Part shown: positions 1-14,263 of the stretch, one piece after another | Position numbering within the stretch: position 1 is the stretch's first letter | Layout: each line of letters opens with the position of its first letter | Origin: Pseudomonas faucium | Lineage (GTDB): Bacteria; Pseudomonadota; Gammaproteobacteria; Pseudomonadales; Pseudomonadaceae | DNA: 64,000 nucleotides | Assembly (NCBI RefSeq): GCF_021602585.1 | Contig: NZ_BQIP01000004.1 | Location: 62,001 to 126,000, forward strand | Reading direction: 5' to 3' | Made by a program: the position numbers and the translations under genes | The notes under the pieces: model-generated | The model's database searches: none | What the model was told of the DNA's origin: nothing | What the model saw: the letters and a program-made list of their open reading frames with translations, nothing else

Positions 1-1
1 G

Positions 2-4389
<4,388 letters not shown>

Positions 4390-4390
<1 letters not shown>

Positions 4391-7300
4391 TGGACAGCAC
4401 TACCGCTTCGAGGATTGCCAAGCGCTTCGTCCTGCTGCCGCTGGAAAAGCGCCGGCAGTACCTGCTGAAGATGCGCCAGGAGGGCCTGTCGCTGGCCAGC
4501 CTGCCGATCCCGCAGGTGCGCGAGGAATTCGTGCGCCTGCCACTGTCCTACGCCCAGCAGCGCCAGTGGTTCTTGTGGCAGTTCGCGCGTGACTCCAGCG
4601 CCTACCACATCCCCTGCGCCCTGCGCCTGCGCGGCGCGCTGGACACTGCCGCCCTCCAGGCCAGCCTGGCGCAGCTGGTGCGCCGGCATGACAGCCTGCG
4701 CACCCGCTTCGTCGAGGACGAGCTGGGCGTCGCCCAACAGGTGGTGGCGGCAGACGACCTGCCGCTGCAGGTGACCCCGCTGCACGAGGCCGCCGTACAG
4801 GCCTACCTCCAGGAGCGGGTGCGCGAGCCCTTCGACCTGGCCAACGGCGCCCTGCTGCGCGCCGAACTGCTGCGCCTGGGCGACGACGACCATGTCCTGC
4901 TGCTGGTGCAGCACCACATCGTCAGCGATGGCCGCTCGATGCAGGTGATGGTCAAGGAACTGACCCATTGCTACGCCCGCTTCAGCCAGGGCCAGCCGAG
5001 CCAGCTTGGCGAATTGCCGCTGCAGTACGCTGACTACGCCATCTGGCAACGCCACTGGATGGAAGCCGGCGAGCAGGAGCGCCAGCTCGACTACTGGCGC
5101 CAGCGCCTGGGCAGCGAGGTGCCGGTGCTGGAGCTGCCGCTGGACCGCCCGCGCCCGAGCGTGCAGCGCTTCGAAGGCGCACGCCTGCCGCTGGCGATCT
5201 CGCCAGCCGTGGCCCAGGCCGTGCGCCATTGCGCCCAGGCCCACCAGGCCACGCCGTTCATGGTGCTGCTGGCATCGTTCTTGGCCTTGCTGCACCGCTA
5301 CACGCGCCAGCAGGACATCCGCATCGGCGTGCCCAGCGCCAACCGCAACCGGGTCGAGACCGAAGACCTGATCGGCTACTTCGTCAACACCCTGGTCATC
5401 GACGGCCAGTGCCAACCAACCCTGTCGTTCAGCCAGCTGCTCGACCAGGTCAAGGCCACCACGCTACAGGCCCAGGCGCACCAGGACCTGCCCTTCGAGC
5501 AACTGGTCGAGGCGCTGCAGCCAGAACGCAACCTCAGCCACAACCCGCTGTTCCAGGTGATGTTCAACCACCAGGTCGATGCGGCCCAGCACAGCGCCCC
5601 GGCAGCCGAGCACGGCCTGCACATCGAGCCGCTGGCCCTGGCCGGCGAAACCGCGCAACTGGACCTGACCCTCAATACCCACGAGGATGCCCAGGGCCTG
5701 AGCGCCAGCTTCACCTACGCCAGCGCCCTGTTCGACCACGCCACCGTCGAGCGCCTCGGCCAGCATTGGCTGCGCCTGCTGGAGCAGATGCTCGCAGCGC
5801 CCGCGCAGGCCATCGGCGAAGTCGACCTGCTGGCCGCCGATGAACGCCGGCAACTGCTGCAACAGTGGAACGACACTGCCCACCGCTACCCGCAAGCACC
5901 GTCGATCCATGCCCTGTTCGAAGCCCAGGCGCGCAGCACCCCCGACGCCACCGCGCTGCTGTTCGGCGACACCACCCTGACCTATGCCCAGCTCAACCGC
6001 CAGGCCAACCAGCTGGCCCATGCCCTGATTGCCCAAGGCGTGCGCCAGGACACCCCGGTTGGCATCGCCGCCGAACGCAGCCTGGAGCTGGTGGTCGGCC
6101 TGCTGGCGATCCTCAAGGCCGGCGGCGCCTATGTGCCGCTGGACCCAGAATATCCCGCCGAGCGCCTGAGCTACATGTTCGAAGACAGCGGCATCGGCCT
6201 GCTGCTGACCCAATCGCACCTGCGCGATCAGCTGCCGCTGCCAGCCGGTTTACCGGTGCTGCTGCTCGACACCGCGCAAACCGCGCAGCCCGAGCACGAC
6301 CCGCAACTGCCAAGCACGCCCGAGCAACTGGCCTACGTGATCTACACCTCCGGCTCCACCGGCCGCCCCAAGGGCGCCGGCAACAGCCACCAGGCCCTGG
6401 CCAACCGCCTGCAGTGGATGCAGGCCGCCTACAAGCTGGACGCCAGCGACACCGTGCTGCAGAAAACCCCATTCAGCTTCGACGTGTCGGTATGGGAGTT
6501 CTTCTGGCCGCTGATCACCGGCGCCCGCCTGGCCATCGCCGCGCCGGGCGACCACCGCGACCCGACGCGCCTGGTGCAACTGATCCACCAGCACCAGGTC
6601 ACCACCCTGCACTTCGTGCCCTCGATGCTACAGGCCTTCCTGCTCGACGAGCAGGTCGCCACGTGCAGCGGGCTGCAACGCATCGTCTGCAGTGGCGAAG
6701 CGCTGCCGGTCGACGCCCAGCAGCAGGTATTCGCGCGCCTGCCACAGGCGAAGCTGTACAACCTCTACGGCCCCACCGAAGCGGCCATCGACGTCACCCA
6801 CTGGACTTGCCGCGACGAAGGCAAGACCAGCGTGCCGATCGGCACGCCGATCGCCAACCTGGCCTGCTGGGTGCTCGACGCCGGCCTGCAGCCGCAGCCT
6901 GCCGGGGTCATCGGCGAGCTCTACCTCGGCGGCGCAGGCCTGGCCCGCGGCTACCACCAGCGCCCGGCGCTGACCGCCGAGCGCTTCGTCGCCTGCCCGT
7001 TCCAGCCCGGCGCACGCATGTACCGCACCGGCGACCTGGCGCGTTACCGCACCGATGGGGTGATCGAATACTGCGGGCGCATCGACCACCAGGTGAAGAT
7101 TCGCGGCCTGCGCATCGAACTGGGCGAGATCGAAGCACGCCTGATGGAACAGCCGGCCATCCATGAAGCTGCGGTGCTGGCCGTGGACAACCAGCTGGTC
7201 GCCTACCTGGTGGCCAAGGCCGGCCAGCCCGCGCCCGATCGCCAGCAACTGAGCCAGGCCCTGCTGGCCCACCTGCCCGACTACATGGTGCCCAACCACT

Positions 7301-10300
7301 GGCTTTTCCTCGACAGCATGCCGCTGAGCCCCAACGGCAAGCTCGACCGCAAGGCCCTGCCCAAGCCCGGCGCGGCCCAGCCACAGGCGAGCTACAGCGC
7401 CGCCGAGGATGATGTGCAGGCGCGCCTGGTACAGGTCTGGCAGCGGGTGCTCAAGCGTGAGCAAGTGGGGATCGACGACAACTTCTTCGAGCTCGGCGGC
7501 GACTCGATCGTGTCCATCCAGCTGGTCAGCCACGCCCGCCGCGACGGCCTGCACTTCACCCCCAAGGACCTGTTCAGCCACCAGACCGTGCGCACCCTGG
7601 CGCGCGTCACCCAGACCCAGGCGCAAGCGGCGCAGGCCACTTACCTGCCGGCCCGTGGCAACAGCCTGTTGCTGCCGATGCAGCAGCAGTTCTTCGCCCT
7701 GGCCATGCCCGAGGCGCAGCGCTGGAACCAGTCGGTGATGCTCGCGGCCAGCCAGGCGCTGGCCCCGGCCCACGTGCGCCAGGCGCTGCACGCCCTGGTG
7801 GCGGCCCACGATGCCCTGCGCCTGCGCTTCACTGAAGCTCAGGGCCAGTGGCAAGCCCAGTTCGGCGAACAGGCGCCCGGCGCGGACCTGCTCTGGCAGT
7901 TCGACCCCAGCCTCGGCGAAACCTGGCAGGCCCTGTGCGACCGCGCCCAGGGCAGCCTGGACCTCGCCCAAGGCCCGCTGCTGCGCGCCGTGCTGGGCGA
8001 AGACCAGGGCCAGGTACGCCTGCTGCTGGTGATCCATCACCTGGCCGTGGACGGCGTGTCCTGGCGCATCCTGCTCGAAGACCTGCACAGCGCCTACACC
8101 CAGGCCAGCGCCGGCCAACCTTGCCAGTTGCCGCCGCGCACTCTGCCGGTCCAGGACTGGGCGCTGCGCCTGCAGGCCTATGCGCAGAGCCCGGCCGGCG
8201 AGCAGGAGGCGGCGTTCTGGCAACACCAGGGCAGCGGCATCGACACCGCCCTGCCCGCGCTCGACACCAGCGCGCCGCTGCGCGTGCGTGACAGCCAGAG
8301 CGTCACCACCCACCTGGACGCCGAAAACACCACACGCCTGCTCAAGCAATGCCCGGCGGCCTATCGCACGCAGATCAACGACCTGCTGCTCGCCGCCCTG
8401 GCGCGCGTGCTGCAGCGCTGGACCGGCGCCCGCGAGCACCTGGTGGAGCTCGAAGGCCATGGCCGCGAAGCCTTTGCCGACGACGAAGCCCACCTGACCC
8501 GCACGGTCGGCTGGCTCACCAGCCTGTACCCGGCGCGCATCAGCGCCGGCGACTCGCTGGCCGTGGCAATCATGCTGACCAAGGAGCAGCTGCGTAGCCT
8601 GCCCGGCAAAGGCGCGTTCTTCGGCGCCTTGCGCAGCTATGCCCGCCCGGCGCTGCGCGAAGCCTTGAACGCCTTGCCCGCCGCGCGCATCACCTTCAAC
8701 TACCTCGGCCAGTTCGACAGCGGCAACGACGATGCCAACGCCCTGCTGCGCCCCACCCCGGCAGACAAAGGCCGCGAGCAGCACCCGGACGCCCCGCTGC
8801 AGAACTGGCTGGCGCTCAATGGCCAGGTCTTCGACGGCGAGCTGCGCCTGAACTGGCGCTTCAGCCCGCTGATGTTCGACCCGGCGCAAATGCAGCAACT
8901 GGCCGACGACTACGCCGGCGAGCTGCGCGCCGTGATCGCCCTGTGCGGCCAGGGCCTGCGCATCGGCCTGACCCCCTCCGACGTGCCGCTGGCGCACCTG
9001 ACCCAGGCTCAACTGGCCACGCTGCCGCTGCCCTGCGAGCAGGTCGAGGACATCTACCCGCTGACCACCGTGCAGCAGGGCATGCTGTTCCACACCCAGG
9101 ACAGCGGCGACGGCGACTTCTACATCAACCAGACCAGCGTGGCGGTCGAGGGCCTGCACGCCGAGCGCTTCATCGCCGCCTGGGGCCAGCTGGTGGAACG
9201 CCACGAGATGCTGCGCAGCGCCTTCTGGCAGGCAGCGCACCTGCGCGAGCCGCTGCAGGTGGTGCTGCGCCAGGGCCGGCTCGACGCCCGTGAACAGGAC
9301 TGGCGCGGCCAGGCCTGCGACCCGGCGCGCCTGGCCGCGGCCGCCGAAGCCGAGCGCCGCCGCCCCTTCGACCTGCTCGCCCCGCCCTTGCTGCGCCTGC
9401 TGCTGGTGCGCCTGGACGACGAGCGCCACCAACTGATCCTGACCAGCCACCACATCCTCATGGATGGCTGGAGCCAGTCGCGCCTGCTCGGCGAGCTGTT
9501 CCAGTGCTACGCAGGCCAACCCCTGCCGGCCCGGCAAGGCCGCTACAGCGACTACATCCGCTGGCTGCAGGCACCGGCCCAACAACACAGCGAAGCCTTC
9601 TGGCGCCCGCGCCTGGCCGAGCTGCAGGGGCCAACGCAACTGGCCGGTGCCGCCGGCACCCGCAGCCGCTCGGGCGCACAAGGCCACGAGGCGCTGTACC
9701 TGCACTGGGACGAGCAGCGCACCCGCCGCCTGCGCGAACAGGCCCAGCGCCTGCGGGTCACCCCCAACACCCTGGTGCAAGCCGCCTGGGTACTGCTGCT
9801 GCAGCGCTACACCGGGCAGCCGACCGTGTGCTTCGGCGCCACGGTATCCGGGCGCCCGGCGAGCCTGGCCGGCGCCGACAGCCTGCTGGGGCTGTTCATC
9901 AATACCTTGCCGATCATCCAGACCCCGCACCCGGCGCAACCTGTGCACGCCTGGCTGCAACAGCTGCAGACCTGCAACTTGCAAGTGCGCGACCACGAGC
10001 ACACGCCGCTGGTGGACATCCAGCGCTGGGCCGAAAGCAACGGCCAGGCCTTGTTCGACAGCATCATCGTGTTCGAGAACTACCCGATCGACGAGCGCCT
10101 GCAGTCGGCCGGTGACGCCGGCCTGCGCTTCGGCGAGGCGCAGCTGCGCGATGTCACCAACTACCCGATGGACCTGGCCGTGCACCTGAACACGCGCCTG
10201 CGCATCGAGTTCCTGTACCGCCTGGACCACTTCCAGGCGCACCAGGTCGAGGCCCTGCGCGGCCACTACGAGGCCTTGCTGGAAAGCCTGCTGGGCAACC

Positions 10301-12933
10301 CCGATGCCGCCATCGGTACCCTCGGTTTGCCGGTCGCCAGAACCCAGCCGCCGCAGCTGGCGAGCGCCGCGCCACAGCCGGACCTGGCCGCGCTGATCGG
10401 CCGCCACGCCAGCCTGCGCCCCGAGCAGGTCGCCGTGCGCTGCGACGGTCGCGCGCTGAGCTATGCCCAGCTGGAGCAGCAGGCCAACCGCCTGGCCTGG
10501 ACCCTGATCGAACGCGGCATCGGCCGCGAGGACCGGGTCGGCATCGCCCTGGGCCGCTCGGTGGACACGATCGTCGCCTTCTACGGGGTGATGAAGGCCG
10601 GCGCCGCCTACGTGCCGCTGGACATCGACTACCCTGCCGAACGCCTGCAGTGGATCATCGGCGATGCCGACGTCGCCCTGCTGCTGACCGAGCAGGCCAT
10701 TGGCGAGCGCCTGGGGGTGCCTGCGCAAAGGCGCCTCGACCTGGACCGGGCGCAGCTGTCGTCGAGCGACCACGACCCGGCCCTCACGGCCCTGGACGAG
10801 CAGCTCAGCTACATGATCTACACCTCCGGCTCCACCGGTAACCCCAAGGGCGTGGCCGTGGCGCGCGGCCCGCTGCGCATGCACTGCCAGGCGATCATCG
10901 AACGCTACGAAATGACCCCGGCCACCCGCGAGCTGCTGTTCATGTCGTTCGCCTTCGACGGTGCCCAGGAGCGCTGGCTGTCGACGCTGGTCAGCGGCGG
11001 CCAGCTGGTGATCCGCGGCAACACCCTCTGGACCCCGCAGGAGACCTGGGATGTGCTGCACGCCGAGGCGATCAGCATCGCCTGCTTCCCGCCGGCCTAC
11101 CTGCAGCAACTGGCCGAGTACGGCCAAGGCCAGCCGACCCCGCCGCCGGTGCGCATCTACTGCTTCGGCGGCGATGCGGTGGCCGACGCCAACTTCGAGC
11201 TGGTCAAGCAGGTGCTCAAGCCCCAGTACCTCACCAACGGCTATGGCCCGACCGAAACCGTGGTCACCCCACTGCTGTGGAAAGCGCCGGCCAGTGCGCA
11301 CTGCGACGCGGTGTATGCACCGATTGGCGAGGCGGTGGGCAAGCGCACGCTGTATGTGCTCGACGATTGCCTGAACCCGCTGCCGGTGGGCCTTGCCGGT
11401 GAGCTGTACATCGGTGGCGAAGGCGTGGCGCGGGGATACCACCGCCGCCCAGGGCTGAGCGCCGAGCGCTTCGTCGCCGACCCGTTCAGCCACGGCGGCG
11501 GGCGCCTGTACCGCACGGGCGACCTGGTGCGCCAGCGCCAGGACGGGGTGTTCGACTACCTCGGGCGCCTGGACAACCAGGTGAAGATCCGCGGTTTTCG
11601 CATCGAGCTGGGGGAAATCGAAGCGCGCCTGCGTGACGTCCCCGGCGTGCTCGATGCGGTGGTGGTGGCCCGCGAGGCGGCCAGCGGCAAGCAGCTGGTC
11701 GGCTATGTGGTGCGCAGCGCGGGCGAGCGCGCCACCGCGCCGCTGCTCGAGCACCTGCGCCAGGTGCTGCCGGACTACATGGTGCCGGCCCAGCTGATGG
11801 TGCTCGATGCCCTGCCGCTGACCCCCAACGGCAAGGTCGACCGCCGTGCGCTGCCCGAGCCGAGCCAGCCCGCGCGCGCTTACCAGGCGCCCGCCGACCC
11901 GCGCCAGCAGGCCCTGGCGGCCATCTGGGCCGAGGTGCTGGGGCTGGATCAGGTTGGCGTGAGCGACCACTTCTTCGAGCTCGGCGGCGATTCGCTGGGC
12001 GTGCTCAAGGTGCTGTCGCGCCTGCGCAACCAGCCGGAGCTTGGCCTGAACCTGAAGCTGCGCGACCTGATCGCCCGGCCGACCATTGCCCAGCTGTGCC
12101 CGGCCAGCGACCAGCCCCAGGCCGCGCTCGACCCGCTGTTGCTGCTCAACCGCAAGGTCGAGCAGCAGGCGCCGCTGTTCTGCCTGCACGCAGGCTTCGG
12201 CACGGTGTTCGACTACCGCCCGCTGGCCCAGCGCCTGGACGGCCTGTGCAGCGTCTACGGCCTGCAGAACCGCATGCTGCTCGACCGCCAGTGGCAGGAC
12301 GAATCGCTTGAGGCCATGGCCATCGACTACGCCCAGTACATCCGCCAGAAGCAGCCACAAGGGCCGTACCGCCTGCTCGGCTGGTCGCTGGGCGGCACGC
12401 TGGCGATGCTGGTCAGCCGCGAGCTGGAAAGCCAGGGGCAGCAGGTCGAGCTGCTGGGCCTGGTGGACACCTACCTGCCGGGCGAAGCTGGCGCTGCGCT
12501 GGATGAGGACTGCGCTGGCGACCTGCAGGCCTTCCTCGCGGTGGTCAGCGGCTGCCCTGCGGCCAGCCTGCCGCTGCTCTCGGCGCCGGCCGATGCCGAT
12601 GCGGCGCAGTTGCAGCGGTTGATCGAACAGAGCCTGCACGGTGTCGAGGCCAGCAGCCTGCCATCGAGCGAGGAACTGGCCCGCACCTTCGTCGCAGCCA
12701 TGACCCTCAAGCGCCTCTCGCGGCAGCTGCACACCCTGCCGGAGGTGGCCGCGCGCCTGGACTGCTGGTGGGCGAGCGGTTGCAATGCCGAGCATGCCCA
12801 GGCTTTCGAAGCGAACCGCGCAGTGCGCTCCAGCCAGCGCCTGAATGCCGACCACTACGCCATCGTCGGCCATGGCGCGCTGCTCGACGCCGTGCACGAG
12901 CGCCTGCACAAGGTGACTGCGCCAGCGCTCTGA
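4390..12933 (+). CDS. Terminal pyoverdine NRPS: C-(A-Ser)-T-E-C-(A-hydroxyornithine-like)-T-TE
   Basis: Last synthetase of the line, 2847 aa. Order: C (about 50-500, HHIVSDG near 175), A (530-1010, code DVWHVSLI, Ser), T with GGDS near 1035 as usual before an epimerase, E (about 1085-1520, HHLAVDGVSW near 1215, then the NYLGQFD motif), C that accepts a D-residue donor (about 1540-1980, HHILMDG near 1686), A (about 2005-2490, code DGECCGGV), T (near 2530) and a type I thioesterase (about 2580-2847, GWSLGG near 2663). Prediction: D-Ser then a basic or hydroxyornithine residue, released by the thioesterase. In fluorescent pyoverdines of the putida/fluorescens type the released C-terminal residue is often cyclo-N-hydroxyornithine, and the acidic pocket residue E239 fits a basic side chain; that assignment is inference. 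A strong hairpin terminator follows. Confidence 0.95.
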
Positions 12934-12939
12934 ACCAAC

Positions 12940-12970
12940 GCCCGGCCGCGCTCTGCGGCCGGGCCTTTTT
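12940..12970 (+). terminator. Rho-independent terminator after the terminal NRPS
   Basis: Perfect 10-bp GC-rich stem (12940-12949 pairs with 12955-12964), 5-nt loop, then C and five T. It starts 6 bp after the synthetase stop and ends about 20 bp before the esterase start, so the esterase is probably transcribed separately or by read-through. Confidence 0.85.
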
Positions 12971-12992
12971 CATCGATTTAAGGAATACCTGA

Positions 12993-13943
12993 ATGTCCCT
13001 GGACAGTGACCTGGAAGCCTTCCTGGAATTGGCCGAACTCGGCCGCCTGACCGGCAAGAGCCAGCCCATGCACGCGCTGAGCGTGGCCCAGGCGCGGGCG
13101 GAATTCGCCAAGACCTCGCGCCTGCTCGACCCGGACCCACCGGCGAATATCGAGGTGAGCGAGCTGTTGTTCGCCACCCGCGATGGCGCGCAGTTGCCCG
13201 CCCGCCTCTACCGCCGCCCGGGCATCACGCCCATGGCCACGCTGGTGTACCTGCATGGCGGCGGTTATGTGCTCGGCAGCCTCGATTCGCACGATTGCGT
13301 CTGCCGTCGCCTGGCCTGCCTGGGCGATTATGCGGTGTTCGCACCCGAGTATCGGCTGGCCCCGGAGCAGCCGTTTCCGACGGCCCTGCATGATTGCCAG
13401 GATGCCGCGCAGTGGTTGCACGACAATGCCGATGCACTGCAGCTGCAAGCGACGGACCTGGTGCTGGCCGGCGACAGTGCCGGCGCGACCCTGGCCACGG
13501 TGATGGCGATTACCGCAGCCGGGCAAGCGCAGGGCATGCCGGTGAAGGCGCAGCTGCTGTTCTATCCGGTGGCGCACAGCACTACCCACCGTGATTCGCA
13601 TCAGCGCTATGCCGAGGGGTATCTGCTGGAGACTGCGACGCTGGACTGGTTCTATGCGCACTACCTGGGCAGCAACCAGGCCCAGGACGACTGGCGCGCT
13701 TCGCCATTGCTGCACCCGGCATTGCCGGCCATGGCGCCGGCCTATGTCAACCTGGCGCAGTACGACCCGCTGTTCGATGAAGGGTTGGCGTATGTCGGCA
13801 AGCTTGAAGCCAGTGGCACGCCGACCACCCTGCGCATCGAAGCCGGCCTGACCCATGATTTTCTGCGGATGTCGGGGATTACCGGGGCCAGTGGCGAAGT
13901 GTACGCGGCGGCTGGGCGATGGTTGGAGGGGGTTTTGGGCTAG
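12993..13943 (+). CDS. Alpha/beta hydrolase, hormone-sensitive-lipase type esterase
   Basis: Serine esterase of 316 aa. It has the oxyanion-hole motif HGGGYVLGS, the nucleophile motif GDSAGA, a candidate acid in the YDPLFDEG segment and a candidate His in LTHDF, giving a complete HSL-family set. There is no signal peptide, so it is probably cytoplasmic. The ATG at 12993 is preceded by AAGGA at good spacing. It lies between the terminal pyoverdine synthetase and the receptor gene (convergent). An esterase gene next to the receptor is, from memory, also present in P. putida KT2440. The substrate is unknown; a role in siderophore hydrolysis or tailoring is only suggested by position. Its codon use and GC content look somewhat less extreme than in the synthetases. 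Confidence 0.88.
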   Translation: MSLDSDLEAFLELAELGRLTGKSQPMHALSVAQARAEFAKTSRLLDPDPPANIEVSELLFATRDGAQLPARLYRRPGITPMATLVYLHGGGYVLGSLDSHDCVCRRLACLGDYAVFAPEYRLAPEQPFPTALHDCQDAAQWLHDNADALQLQATDLVLAGDSAGATLATVMAITAAGQAQGMPVKAQLLFYPVAHSTTHRDSHQRYAEGYLLETATLDWFYAHYLGSNQAQDDWRASPLLHPALPAMAPAYVNLAQYDPLFDEGLAYVGKLEASGTPTTLRIEAGLTHDFLRMSGITGASGEVYAAAGRWLEGVLG

Positions 13944-13963
13944 CCGCGGCATCTCTTGGGGTA

Positions 13964-14192
13964 GTGAGATCGAGCGCCGCCCGCGCGGCGCATCGCGGAT
14001 GAATCCGCTCCTACATTTGTTGCAACGTGCCACGGTCTGTCAGGCCATGTTTGCCCGCCTTTGGTGCCCGCCGAGAAATCACGTCGTACAAAAAAAGGCT
14101 TACAACCATGGCCTATCAGGCATAGGTACGTTGCAACAAATGTAGGAGCGGATTCATCCGCGATGCGCCGCGCGGGCGGCGCTCGATCTCAC
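13964..14192. repeat. 65-bp perfect inverted repeat pair between convergent genes
   Basis: The arm 13964-14028 is an exact reverse complement of 14128-14192, separated by 99 bp. Inside the arms short palindromes (for example GCGCCGCCCGCGCGGCGC) give further folding potential. Beyond the perfect arms the similarity continues weakly towards the centre. It fills most of the 320-bp gap between the esterase and the receptor gene, where no coding frame is supported. It looks like a REP/BIME-type pair and could fold into a very long stem in transcripts from either side. Confidence 0.9.
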
Positions 14193-14215
14193 AAACACCC
14201 AAAAACCCAAGGCAA

Positions 14216-14244
14216 GCACAAAAAACCGGGGCAAGCCCCGGTTT
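14216..14244 (-). terminator. Rho-independent terminator of the receptor gene
   Basis: Perfect 10-bp stem (14223-14232 with 14235-14244) with a 2-nt centre; on the minus strand it is followed by a T run. It lies about 20 bp downstream of the receptor stop. Confidence 0.85.
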
Positions 14245-14263
14245 CTTTCTACCCCTTCAGCCC

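Noticed and set aside
6628-12909. 2093-codon minus-strand open frame
   Set aside because: Antisense shadow of the terminal synthetase; rich in Gln, Gly, Ala and His repeats with no domain motifs.
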